Positions 8,214-16,211 of a DNA stretch of 64,000 bases are shown piece after piece. This DNA is from UBA2030 sp049969475 (lineage in GTDB: Bacteria; Bacteroidota; Bacteroidia; Bacteroidales; TTA-H9). The position numbers and the translations under genes are program-made. The stretch is from positions 68,975 through 132,974 of the forward strand of contig JBMFOU010000005.1 of NCBI GenBank assembly GCA_049969475.1. The letters run 5' to 3'. Under the pieces are notes generated by a model, which was not told where the DNA came from, did not search any database, and was given only the letters and a program-made list of their open reading frames with translations. Numbering within the stretch: the stretch's first letter is position 1; each line of letters opens with the position of its first letter.

Positions 8214-8957
8214 ATGTTGAAAGCAGTTATTTTAGCGGCTGGCGTAGCAAGCCGGCTTCGTCCGCTTACCGATAAAACCCCCAAATGCCTTCTTAAAGTT
8301 AAAGGTCAAACCCTGCTCGAGATGACGCTCAATAATTTGCAGGATAATGGTATTTTCGACCTTGTACTGGTAACAGGCTTCGAGGCCGGACAGATTAGGG
8401 ATTTCATGACGAAACAATTTCCTCATCTACGAGTTGAGTACGTCCATAATCCCGATTACACAATCACCAACAACAGCTATTCATTGTGGCTGGCCATGCA
8501 AAAATTGAAAGGGCACAGTATGTTGCTGCTCGATAGCGACATTGTCTTCGAACCCCAGATAATTAAAGCTCTGCTAGAGAGTGGAAAAGAAAATACTTTG
8601 GCCCTCAATACCACATACAAAAGCCTTCTGGGCCCTGAAGAAATTAAAGTGAGAATGGATGAAAACAACCGAATACAGGAAATATCGAAAGAGGTAAATC
8701 CCGTATTGGCGGCTGGTGAATCGATTGGCATAGAGCTTTTTGGTAATCAAGGTACCCAACACCTTTGGGAGGTCTTAAAACGAAGGATTGAAGTAGAAAA
8801 ACGTGTCAATGAGTTCTATGAAGCTTCGTTCGAAGCCATGATCCACGAAGGTTCTGAAATATTTGCCATCGATATAAGTCCTTCACGATGCATGGAGATT
8901 GACACCCCGGATGATTTAAGGAATGCAGAAAAAATGTTGAATCTTTCTGTTTCGTAA
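8214..8957 (+). CDS. Nucleotidyltransferase (sugar-/alcohol-phosphate cytidylyltransferase-like), copy 1
   Basis: A 247-residue NTP-transferase fold protein. The N-terminal signature AVILAAGVASRLRPLTDKTPKCLL carries the nucleotide-binding glycines, the Arg and the Lys. TNNSYSLWLA and LLLDSDIVF resemble LicC-type phosphocholine cytidylyltransferases and inositol-1-phosphate cytidylyltransferases more than hexose-1-phosphate enzymes, and EIDTPDDLRNAE closes the domain. Lying directly behind a CDP-alcohol phosphatidyltransferase, it most plausibly makes the CDP-activated head group. Whether the substrate is inositol-1-phosphate, ethanolamine phosphate or another phospho-alcohol cannot be told from sequence alone. 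Confidence 0.82.
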   Translation: MLKAVILAAGVASRLRPLTDKTPKCLLKVKGQTLLEMTLNNLQDNGIFDLVLVTGFEAGQIRDFMTKQFPHLRVEYVHNPDYTITNNSYSLWLAMQKLKGHSMLLLDSDIVFEPQIIKALLESGKENTLALNTTYKSLLGPEEIKVRMDENNRIQEISKEVNPVLAAGESIGIELFGNQGTQHLWEVLKRRIEVEKRVNEFYEASFEAMIHEGSEIFAIDISPSRCMEIDTPDDLRNAEKMLNLSVS

Positions 8958-8966
8958 TTTTGCCCC

Positions 8967-9812
8967 ATGACCGAAAGCCTGATAACCATATCCTTAGTGG
9001 GTTTCATTGCCGGCTTTGTTTTTAGTATTCCGGTGGCTGGTCCCATAAGTATTCTTATTGTATCCAATGCACTGAAAGGCAAATTTCACTATAGTGTAAA
9101 GGCAGCCATAGGAGCAGCATTTGCCGATTTTTTCTACGTGTTTATAGCCATGATAGGTATTACCAGGCTCTATCACATTTACCAGCCAGCCATTCCTTAC
9201 ATCCTTATGGTGGGTGGAGTATTTCTGATTTATGTAGCCCACCAGGTTTATAAAAGCAAATTAAGCAAGGATGAAATTGAAAAAGGACCCATAATCAGGG
9301 AGAAGTATCTCAACCGGGGAGGATTTCGTACTGGATTCCTGCTCAACTTTCTGAACCCCACACTTTTTTTCGGCTGGCTCACCTCCACGTTTATTACCAT
9401 GTCTCTCGTCACCTCGCTGGGTTTCAACATGGGAGGGCTGGAGCAATCCATCAATCATACCCTGAAAATGGTGGAAGAAAACAAAGTAGGAGGAATAGGT
9501 TCGACTATGCGGGCTGAAACCCTGACTTCACACCTGCCAGCCAGGATTCCAACCACAGAAAAAGACAGCCCTCAGCCTGAGGCACAGAAAGAAGCCTCCC
9601 GTAAATATCACTATGCAATTTCTGCACTTTATGCTTTCTGGCTCTCGCTGGGTAGCATTCTTTGGTTTTATCTGTTTGCCAGAGTAATCGTGAAATCAAG
9701 ACATCGGATTAATGTCCAATTAATCAATCATTTACTCAAGGGTTTTGGAGTCATACTGGCCCTTTTTTCCATTTACCTCCTGGGCCGGGGAATCGATCTT
9801 CTAATCAACTGA
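8967..9812 (+). CDS. LysE/RhtB-family membrane exporter
   Basis: A 281-residue inner-membrane protein with about six hydrophobic segments. The N-terminal FVFSIPVAGPISILIVSNAL and GGFRTGFLLNFLNPTLFFGW correspond to the two conserved LysE-family helices (PGP and NPK/NP motifs). An unusually long hydrophilic insert of about 50 residues (roughly 160-212, rich in E, K, P and S) separates the two halves. LysE proteins export amino acids or small solutes. Inside a lipid block it could move a head-group precursor or be a passenger. It starts nine bases after the nucleotidyltransferase stop, so it is probably co-transcribed. Confidence 0.8.
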   Translation: MTESLITISLVGFIAGFVFSIPVAGPISILIVSNALKGKFHYSVKAAIGAAFADFFYVFIAMIGITRLYHIYQPAIPYILMVGGVFLIYVAHQVYKSKLSKDEIEKGPIIREKYLNRGGFRTGFLLNFLNPTLFFGWLTSTFITMSLVTSLGFNMGGLEQSINHTLKMVEENKVGGIGSTMRAETLTSHLPARIPTTEKDSPQPEAQKEASRKYHYAISALYAFWLSLGSILWFYLFARVIVKSRHRINVQLINHLLKGFGVILALFSIYLLGRGIDLLIN

Positions 9813-9833
9813 TTCTAGAAAATTTAATCTTGA

Positions 9834-10541
9834 ATGAAACTAGCGATTATTGCCGCCGGAGAAGGCAGCCGATTACGTGAGGAAGGAGTATTCATTCCTA
9901 AACCCTTACTAACATTAAAGGGCGAGACATTACTGATGCGGCACATCCGCAGGGCTGCACAAAACGGATTTACTTCAGCCGTTGTTATCGTGAACGACCT
10001 ATATCCGGAATTATCTGAATATCTTGAAAATACGCATTTTCCGCTACCAATAGAGAAAGTGGTAAAATCGACCCCGGGCTCCATGCACAGTTTCTACGAA
10101 TTGAGGGGTTTTCTGCGCAATGAACCCTTTCTGCTAACCACTGTCGACCCCGTATATACTGACCAAGGTTTCAGGCACTACCTTGAAACTATCAGGAAAA
10201 ATCCTGAAGTGTGCGGAGTGATGGCGCTCACTTCATACGTTGATGATGAAAAACCGCTTTGGGTGACTACAGACCCAAGCATGAAGATTTTATCATACAG
10301 CTCGGAAAAGGGTAATGCACAGTGGGTAAGTGCGGGTTTTTATTACTTTCAGCCCGAAGTAATAACCTTACTTGAGTCGGCAATGGATAAAGGGTTAATA
10401 CGGATGCGTTCATTCCAGCAGTATTTACTCAGCAGAGGCTGTCATCTTTTGGGTTGCGACGTGGGCCAGGTGATCGATATTGACCATGCCAGCGACATTA
10501 ATAAAGCCGAAGAACTGATTGCCAGTGAATTCATCTCATAA
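9834..10541 (+). CDS. Nucleotidyltransferase (NDP-sugar/alcohol pyrophosphorylase-like), copy 2
   Basis: A 235-residue NTP-transferase protein. LAIIAAGEGSRLREEGVFIPKPLLTLKGETL contains the nucleotide-binding loop, the Arg and the catalytic Lys. A TTVDPVY segment takes the place of the usual metal-binding D-x-D region, and DIDHASDINKAEEL closes the domain. It is clearly divergent from the copy at 8214, so it probably activates a different phosphate ester. It is the last gene before the TetR regulator, which has its own promoter. Substrate unknown; the inositol-phosphate synthase about 4.3 kb downstream makes inositol phosphate a candidate. Confidence 0.78.
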   Translation: MKLAIIAAGEGSRLREEGVFIPKPLLTLKGETLLMRHIRRAAQNGFTSAVVIVNDLYPELSEYLENTHFPLPIEKVVKSTPGSMHSFYELRGFLRNEPFLLTTVDPVYTDQGFRHYLETIRKNPEVCGVMALTSYVDDEKPLWVTTDPSMKILSYSSEKGNAQWVSAGFYYFQPEVITLLESAMDKGLIRMRSFQQYLLSRGCHLLGCDVGQVIDIDHASDINKAEELIASEFIS

Positions 10542-10601
10542 GGCAATAGTCAATCCCGCCAGAGAATGGGTTGTTGTAACGGAATTGTTAAAATTAGTTT
10601 A

Positions 10602-10631
10602 AGAAAACTTTTAAAACCAAAAAAGTTTTCT
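10602..10631. promoter_or_regulatory. 11-bp inverted repeat, candidate TetR operator
   Basis: AGAAAACTTTT (10602-10612) and AAAAGTTTTCT (10621-10631) are perfect reverse complements separated by 8 bases. The right arm touches the -7 box of the TetR gene, the classical place for autorepression. There is no T run on the far side that would suggest a terminator instead. Confidence 0.55.
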
Positions 10632-10638
10632 AATTTTG
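10631..10638 (+). promoter_or_regulatory. -7 promoter box of the TetR gene
   Basis: TAATTTTG matches the Bacteroidota TAnnTTTG element, 27 bases upstream of ATG 10665. A -33 TTG at ideal spacing is absent; the inverted repeat occupies that region. Confidence 0.5.
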
Positions 10639-10664
10639 CCCCCGCAATTAAGAGGCAAAACACC

Positions 10665-11315
10665 ATGGAACCGAGAGAAAGAATTATTCAGACGGCGATC
10701 CGGCTTTTCCGCCAGAACGGTATCAGGCCGGTAACCATGGATTGGATTGCCACTGAAGCGGGGGTTTCTAAACGAACCATTTACGAACTCTTCAGCGACA
10801 AGAGTGATCTGCTCAACGTATGCATATCTGAGATTAACCGTCGCAATGTAGAAGAGTTGCACAAGATTCGAAAAAATTCGTGCAACATCATCGAAACCAT
10901 TCGCAACCTGGGCGAATTCCACATTCAAACCCTGCAAACATACCATCCCCGTTTTTTTCTCGACATCCAGAAGTTTTTCCCCCGAGAATGGACCCAGATG
11001 AATCAGGAACGGGAAAAGCAGAGTACCTCAGAAATTTTAGCACTTCTAAAGGAAGGAATAAAAGAAGGTCTAATCAGGGCCGACTTGCATTTGCAGGTGG
11101 TTGGGCGGATTATTTATGAACTATTCCGCCTGGCTTTTACCCTCGAAACCGGTGCTACCGATTACAGCGATCGTAGAACTATTTTTAATAATTTGATTAT
11201 TAATTATTTTAGAGGAATAGTAACGAACAAAGGGCTCGAAGCACTGGAAGAAACTAAAAAGGAAAATCTGTCTACCGAAAACCCTCACCTGGCGTCACTA
11301 AATCCTAAAATCTAA
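10665..11315 (+). CDS. TetR/AcrR-family transcriptional regulator
   Basis: A 216-residue regulator. The N-terminal helix-turn-helix is typical: RERIIQTAIRLFRQNGIRPVTMDWIATEAGVSKRTIYELFSDKSDL. The C-terminal part is a ligand-binding helical domain without obvious family assignment. I chose ATG 10665 because it lies just after the promoter box and begins the HTH directly; upstream codons in frame run through the inverted repeat. It sits between the two halves of the lipid block and precedes a run of overlapping lipid genes, so it may control head-group or membrane-composition genes, and probably itself through the palindrome at 10602-10631. Confidence 0.9.
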   Translation: MEPRERIIQTAIRLFRQNGIRPVTMDWIATEAGVSKRTIYELFSDKSDLLNVCISEINRRNVEELHKIRKNSCNIIETIRNLGEFHIQTLQTYHPRFFLDIQKFFPREWTQMNQEREKQSTSEILALLKEGIKEGLIRADLHLQVVGRIIYELFRLAFTLETGATDYSDRRTIFNNLIINYFRGIVTNKGLEALEETKKENLSTENPHLASLNPKI

Positions 11316-11320
11316 CAACC

Positions 11321-12163
11321 ATGCATTTTATTGCTGTTGCACGAGGTTCAAGATATTCCCCCAATCACGTGGGTAACGACTCAAAAATACTGGCCCTAAC
11401 AATAGAACACATAAGGGCTCAAGGGCATACTGTCACTATTTATGATGAAGATCAGCTTCGGCCTGACCTCATTAAAACTCCATACATATTCAGCATGATT
11501 AGGGGAAGCCGATCATTGAAAATATTGCAGGATGCAGAAAAACAGGGGGCTCTTATAATTAATTCTACCCGGGGTGTTTACAACTGTTACCGGGAAAACC
11601 TGGCCCGCTTATTGCCCAAAGCAGGGGTGAATATTCCTACTACGCAAGTATTGGATACAAGCCGGGAGGTAACAGAAATTCCTTTTGCCGGCATCCCTTT
11701 CAAGGTTTGGGTGAAACGGGGCGATGTACATGCCATTCATCGTGAAGATGTTACCCTTGTATACAGCCTGGAAGAGCTAAATGAGGTGATCAGGGAGTAT
11801 CATCGCCGGGGTATTGGAGCAGCCGTAGTTCAAGAACATATAACCGGCCCGGTAGTTAAGTTTTATGCCGTAAAAAATACTCCGTTTTTCCACTTCTATT
11901 TCCACGATCGCGCGACAGCTATGCCCTTCGACACAGCTCTTCTGATCGACATGGCGCAGCGCAGTGCCGAAATACTCGATGTGGATATTTATGGTGGTGA
12001 TGCTGTGATTGGCCCTGAGGGCGATATCCGAATCATCGACCTCAACGACTGGCCTTCTTTTGCCCCGGTTAGGGATAAAGCTTCCCAGTGGATTGCCAAG
12101 GTTATCTTAGAAAAAGCGCAAAAACACCGGGCAGAAATCTTTACCTCATCCCTTAGCCTATGA
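11321..12163 (+). CDS. ATP-grasp domain protein in the lipid block
   Basis: A 280-residue cytosolic protein that reads as an ATP-grasp ligase or kinase. It has a variable N-terminal lobe with SMIRGSRSLKILQDAEKQGALIIN, a central VWVKRGDVHAI strand-loop for nucleotide contact, and a C-terminal metal site DIYGGDAVIGPEGDIRIIDLNDWPSF containing the usual D and N ligands. The family includes RimK-like ligases and inositol-polyphosphate (ITPK-type) kinases. The inositol-phosphate synthase in the same run makes an inositol or head-group substrate conceivable, but that is guesswork. It begins five bases after the TetR stop, and its TGA overlaps the next ATG. Confidence 0.68.
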   Translation: MHFIAVARGSRYSPNHVGNDSKILALTIEHIRAQGHTVTIYDEDQLRPDLIKTPYIFSMIRGSRSLKILQDAEKQGALIINSTRGVYNCYRENLARLLPKAGVNIPTTQVLDTSREVTEIPFAGIPFKVWVKRGDVHAIHREDVTLVYSLEELNEVIREYHRRGIGAAVVQEHITGPVVKFYAVKNTPFFHFYFHDRATAMPFDTALLIDMAQRSAEILDVDIYGGDAVIGPEGDIRIIDLNDWPSFAPVRDKASQWIAKVILEKAQKHRAEIFTSSLSL

Positions 12164-13083
12164 GCAATATTGAACTCAACAAAACACTTAAATCAGCTGA
12201 TACTGAGGAATATATTGATATTATTTTTTACCGGCGGCTGGGGTATCAGGTAGCCAAAGCTTCGGCCCGGCTCGGAATTCGTCCCAATACCATCACCATT
12301 ATCAGCATCTTTTGGGGCGTTTTGGCTGGTCACCTATACTATTACGAGAATTTTTGGATTAACCTTGCTGGGGTTCTCAGCCTGATGATAGCCAATACAC
12401 TCGACAGTGCCGATGGGCAGCTGGCCCGTATGACCAATGATAAGACCCGCCTGGGCCGCATCCTGGATGGTCTAGCAGGAAACATTTGGTTTATAAGCAT
12501 TTATATTCATATCTTACTCAGGCTTCTCCATAGTGGATATGGAAGCTGGGTTATTGTTTTGGGAATTTTCACAGGGGCTTTCCATATTTTCCAGGCCGCC
12601 ATTGCTGACTATTATCGAAATGCTCATCTTTTCTTCATTAAGGGAGAAAGTGGGAGCGAATTTCACAACAGCGAACAGATAAAAGCCGAAATTGAAACCC
12701 TGAGCTGGAAAGAACATTTCTGGTACAAGCTCTTCATGAAATCATACCTCAACTATACCCATGAACAGGAACTTTTCACCCGTAACCTGCAGCACCTTAT
12801 TCGCGTCGTAAAGGAAAAATATCGCGATGCCATTCCGGAAAACATCCGGGAAGGTTTCCGCAGCGAAGACAAACCCCTGATGAAAATAGCCAATATATTG
12901 ACTTTCAACACAAGAGCTATTGCCTTGTGGATAGCAGTTCTCATTAATCTACCTATAGCCTATTGGATTTTTGAAATAACTGTTCTCAACATTTTGCTTT
13001 TCTATATGGTTTATCGCAATGAAACCATAAGCAAAAAATATCTTCAAATAATCCTTCAAAACAACACCAGCCAACCGCAATGA
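12160..13083 (+). CDS. CDP-alcohol phosphatidyltransferase family membrane protein, copy 2 (fourth Asp missing)
   Basis: A 307-residue membrane protein paralogous to the gene at 7319; both open with a K(I/S)..(E/D)TEE(L/Y)(L/I)D segment. The signature is DSADGQLAR (from D82) then GRILDGLAG. Three aspartates are kept, but the last, normally the catalytic base, is Gly107 (GGA at 12478-12480). The protein may therefore be inactive, regulatory, or use another base. It overlaps its neighbours on both sides by 4 bases (ATGA), so it is translated with the ATP-grasp and flippase-like proteins. A role in inositol-phospholipid or sphingolipid head-group transfer fits the context. Confidence 0.82.
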   Translation: MSNIELNKTLKSADTEEYIDIIFYRRLGYQVAKASARLGIRPNTITIISIFWGVLAGHLYYYENFWINLAGVLSLMIANTLDSADGQLARMTNDKTRLGRILDGLAGNIWFISIYIHILLRLLHSGYGSWVIVLGIFTGAFHIFQAAIADYYRNAHLFFIKGESGSEFHNSEQIKAEIETLSWKEHFWYKLFMKSYLNYTHEQELFTRNLQHLIRVVKEKYRDAIPENIREGFRSEDKPLMKIANILTFNTRAIALWIAVLINLPIAYWIFEITVLNILLFYMVYRNETISKKYLQIILQNNTSQPQ

Positions 13084-14069
13084 ACAAGGATACCCGCAAT
13101 AATCTGATTTTCTTTGTTACCGGTCTGCTCTTGCTGGGCTGGATGGTATACAATTTTGGAATCGACCGGCTTTTACGTGAGATAATACAGATCGGCTGGT
13201 GGATTCTTCCCATCACAGGTTTATGGCTCATCATCTATATTCTCAACACCTCGGCCTGGAACATTATTTTGGGGAGAGAATGTCATGTAAGGTTTGGAAA
13301 ACTTTTATCGCTGAAAATTACCGGTTTCGCCCTCAATTATCTAACCCCTGTGGTAGCTCTGGCCGGTGAACCCTGGAAGGTAATGAACGTAAAAAGACTC
13401 ATTGGGGTTGAAAAGGCCTCTGCCAGCATCATCCTTTACAACATGATGCACATCCTCTCCCACTTCTTTTTCTGGGTGTCGGCCATATTTTTGGTCATCT
13501 TCAACATTAAGCCCACCAAGGGAGCTTACATTTTTTTGGGCATTTTGCTAATGTTCATGATTTGGGTGATAATGGTGATATACCGCTGGTACAAAAAAGG
13601 AATTGTGTTTTCTTTCATGCGTTTTTTACATAAAATTCCTTTGTTGAAGAAAACCGCCGCAAAAATTCTTCAGAAAGAAAAAGTTTTACAGGATATTGAA
13701 GATCAGGTGATAGCTTTTTATACTACGCGCCGCAAAGCATTTTACTACACCCTTGTATTCGAATACCTTAGCCGGGTGATAGGTTCACTGGAGTTCTATT
13801 TTATCATGCGGGCCCTAGGACTCAATATCGACCTTATGCAGGCCTTTTATATCAGCGCTGCTAGTTCGCTGCTGGCCAACATTATGTTTTTCATGCCCCT
13901 GCAGCTGGGCACCCGAGAAGGAAGTCTTTATTTAGTATACGAAAGTCTGAGGTTTCCTCCCGGACAAGGGATATTAGTAAGCATCGTAACCCGCATCCGC
14001 GAATTTTTTTGGATACTCGTGGGTTTATTGCTTATGAAATTTAGCGCTGTAAAAAGTCAATCCAAATGA
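13080..14069 (+). CDS. Flippase-like multi-pass membrane protein (LPG synthase TM-domain/UPF0104 family)
   Basis: A 329-residue protein with about eight predicted membrane helices. It belongs to the lysylphosphatidylglycerol-synthase transmembrane family (MprF flippase-like domain). ALNYLTPVVALAGEPWKVMNVKR matches the family's conserved N..TP...GE..K loop, and FMPLQLGTREGSLYLVY the late P...G..E/REG loop. Members are thought to move polar lipids or lipid-linked intermediates between leaflets. Overlap of start and stop with both neighbouring genes (ATGA type) ties it to the head-group genes, so it is a candidate transporter for the lipid made here. Confidence 0.83.
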   Translation: MNKDTRNNLIFFVTGLLLLGWMVYNFGIDRLLREIIQIGWWILPITGLWLIIYILNTSAWNIILGRECHVRFGKLLSLKITGFALNYLTPVVALAGEPWKVMNVKRLIGVEKASASIILYNMMHILSHFFFWVSAIFLVIFNIKPTKGAYIFLGILLMFMIWVIMVIYRWYKKGIVFSFMRFLHKIPLLKKTAAKILQKEKVLQDIEDQVIAFYTTRRKAFYYTLVFEYLSRVIGSLEFYFIMRALGLNIDLMQAFYISAASSLLANIMFFMPLQLGTREGSLYLVYESLRFPPGQGILVSIVTRIREFFWILVGLLLMKFSAVKSQSK

Positions 14070-14791
14070 AGAACCAGACAGAGCATATCCAGGGCATTAT
14101 TTTCGATTTCGGAGGAACACTCGATACACACGGCGTTCATTGGAGCGAACAATTCTGGGACGCCTGGCAGACGGCCGCAATCCCAGTTTCCAAACCCGAC
14201 TACGAACGCGCCTACGTGGCCGCCGGCGAAAGCTTGCTCGAAGGGAAAATTAAGCCCACCGATACTTTTAGCCAAACCATAGGCATGCAAATAAGGCTTC
14301 AAATGAATTACCTCATTGACCAGGGTAAAATAACCCGTGAAAAGGCAGAAACCTGGTCAGAGGCTGTTAGGGAAGCCTGTTATACAGATGTATTGCGCAA
14401 GATGGAAATAACAAGAGAAATATTGAAATACTTGGCTACGAAATTTCCGCTAGCTCTGGTTTCCAACTATTACGGCAACATGGAAACGGTGCTGCAGGAA
14501 ATGGGTATTCGTTCTTACTTCAAGACGGTCGTCGATTCCGCTTTGGTAGGCCTCAGAAAACCAGATCCAGCTATTTTTACTTTGGGTGTCAAACAATTAA
14601 ACTTAAACCCGGCAGAAGTTGCCGTGGTAGGCGATTCGTTTGAAAGAGATATTGTACCTGCCAAAAACCTCGGATGTACGACCTTTTGGATAAAAGGACG
14701 GAGCTGGCGCGAAGAGCCCGGAGGCCCGGAAGCTGATTTTATCCTTGAAAATTTGATCTCACTTAAAAAATATTTTGACAACTCTTATTAA
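14066..14791 (+). CDS. HAD-superfamily hydrolase (phosphatase)
   Basis: A 241-residue protein with all four HAD motifs: I FDFGGTLDT, II ALVSNYYGN, III the Lys in GLRKPDPAIF, and IV VVGDSFERDI. Motif I has Gly where most phosphatases have the second Asp (DxD). This DFGGTL variant is common in haloacid-dehalogenase-like and some phosphatase subfamilies, so activity is still likely. Located between the flippase-like gene and inositol-1-phosphate synthase, it could dephosphorylate inositol phosphate or a phosphatidylinositol-phosphate intermediate. The sequence does not settle the substrate. Confidence 0.82.
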   Translation: MKNQTEHIQGIIFDFGGTLDTHGVHWSEQFWDAWQTAAIPVSKPDYERAYVAAGESLLEGKIKPTDTFSQTIGMQIRLQMNYLIDQGKITREKAETWSEAVREACYTDVLRKMEITREILKYLATKFPLALVSNYYGNMETVLQEMGIRSYFKTVVDSALVGLRKPDPAIFTLGVKQLNLNPAEVAVVGDSFERDIVPAKNLGCTTFWIKGRSWREEPGGPEADFILENLISLKKYFDNSY

Positions 14792-14812
14792 AACCCTTAA
14801 ACTAAGTAATCT

Positions 14813-16129
14813 ATGAAACAAAAACCGACGAAACCCCAGGGTAAACTGGGGGTGCTCATCGTAGGAATGAATGGAGCAGTGTCCACTACTTTTATTGCTG
14901 GAACCTATGCAGTTCGCAAAGGGATGGGAGTACCCGTGGGTTCCCTCACACAGATGGCCACCATTCGCATTGGCAAACGCAGCGACAACAATTTCCCCAA
15001 AATCAAAGATTTTCTGCCACTCTACGATCTCGACCAGATTGTTTTCGGTGGTTGGGATATTCGTGAAGAGACCGCTCTCGATGGAGCCCGCACGGCTCAG
15101 GTGCTCACTGAAAGCGACCTTCTCAAGGTAAAAGACGAACTGAAAGCCCTCAAGCCCATGAAGGCTGTTTTCGACAAGGAATGGGTAAAACGCCTAGATG
15201 GAGACTGGGTAAAGAAAGCTCCCACCAAATGGGACCTTATGGAGATGGTACGTCAGGATATCCGCGATTTTAAAGAAAAGAATCAGTGCGATGAAATTGT
15301 GGTGATCTGGATTGGAAGTACCGAAGTATATACACCTGCCCTGGAAGTTCATTCCAGCATTGAGAAATTTGAAGAAGGACTGAAGAACAATCATCCGGCC
15401 ATCAGCCCCAGCATGATTTATGCCTGGGCTGCTCTTAAGGAAGGATGGCCTTACATAAATGGCGCTCCCAACCTTACAGTAGACATGGGTGCTACCTTCG
15501 AACTGGCTAACCTCAACAAGGTACCCATCGCAGGAAAAGACTTCAAGACCGGCCAAACCATGGTAAAAACCATCATTTCGCCGATGATCAAGATGCGTAT
15601 GCTGGGTCTGCACGGATGGTTCTCTACCAACATACTGGGTAACCGCGATGGTGAAGTACTCGACGATCCCGGTTCATTTAAAACCAAAGAAGAAAGTAAA
15701 CTTTCAGTTATCGACAGTATCTTACAGCCCGAGCTCTATCCTGAACTATACAAAGATTATTACCATAAAGTACGTATTAACTACTATCCTCCGCGCGGCG
15801 ACAATAAAGAAGGATGGGACAATATCGACATTTTCGGCTGGCTGGGTTATCCCATGCAAATTAAAATCGACTTCCTCTGCCGCGACTCCATTTTGGCAGC
15901 TCCCCTGGCACTCGACCTCGTTCTGCTCACCAATCTGGCACAGCGCGTAGGTCTGTATGGCATTCAGGAATGGCTGTCGTTCTATTTCAAGAGTCCTATG
16001 CATTCGCCTGATGTGGTTCCCGAACACGACCTCTTCATTCAGCACATTAAACTGAAAAACACCATGCGCGAAATCATGGACGAAGAACCCATCGATCACA
16101 TCGACGAGAAAATTAAAAAATTTAAATAA
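14813..16129 (+). CDS. ino1: myo-inositol-1-phosphate synthase
   Basis: A 438-residue NAD-dependent enzyme converting glucose-6-phosphate to 1D-myo-inositol 3-phosphate (also called L-myo-inositol 1-phosphate). The N-terminal Rossmann loop is LIVGMNGAVSTTFIAG, followed by FGGWDI. The long central substrate region includes WIGSTE, ISPSMIYAWAALKEGWPYINGAPNLTVD and GKDFKTGQTMVKT, then GWFSTNILGNRDG and the C-terminal FLCRDSILAAPLALDL. The length fits the bacterial and archaeal form. It is the last gene of the lipid run, 21 bases after the HAD gene, and is closed by a strong terminator. It shows that the organism makes inositol, and with two CDP-alcohol phosphatidyltransferases nearby it strongly suggests inositol lipids. 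Confidence 0.95.
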   Translation: MKQKPTKPQGKLGVLIVGMNGAVSTTFIAGTYAVRKGMGVPVGSLTQMATIRIGKRSDNNFPKIKDFLPLYDLDQIVFGGWDIREETALDGARTAQVLTESDLLKVKDELKALKPMKAVFDKEWVKRLDGDWVKKAPTKWDLMEMVRQDIRDFKEKNQCDEIVVIWIGSTEVYTPALEVHSSIEKFEEGLKNNHPAISPSMIYAWAALKEGWPYINGAPNLTVDMGATFELANLNKVPIAGKDFKTGQTMVKTIISPMIKMRMLGLHGWFSTNILGNRDGEVLDDPGSFKTKEESKLSVIDSILQPELYPELYKDYYHKVRINYYPPRGDNKEGWDNIDIFGWLGYPMQIKIDFLCRDSILAAPLALDLVLLTNLAQRVGLYGIQEWLSFYFKSPMHSPDVVPEHDLFIQHIKLKNTMREIMDEEPIDHIDEKIKKFK

Positions 16130-16156
16130 GAATCGTCTGACATACCTCTAAAATCA

Positions 16157-16192
16157 AAAGCCCCGCCTGTCAGTTGGCAGGCAGGGCTTTTT
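16157..16192 (+). terminator. Strong rho-independent terminator after the lipid gene block
   Basis: AAAAGCCC.GCCTG pairs with CAGGC.GGGCTTTTT around a short TCAGTTGG loop, ending in five T. It lies 28 bases after the inositol-phosphate synthase stop. The A-rich left flank means it could also serve the convergent gene that ends at 16212 on the other strand. Confidence 0.85.
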
Positions 16193-16211
16193 GAGTGAAA
16201 AAAAGTATTTT

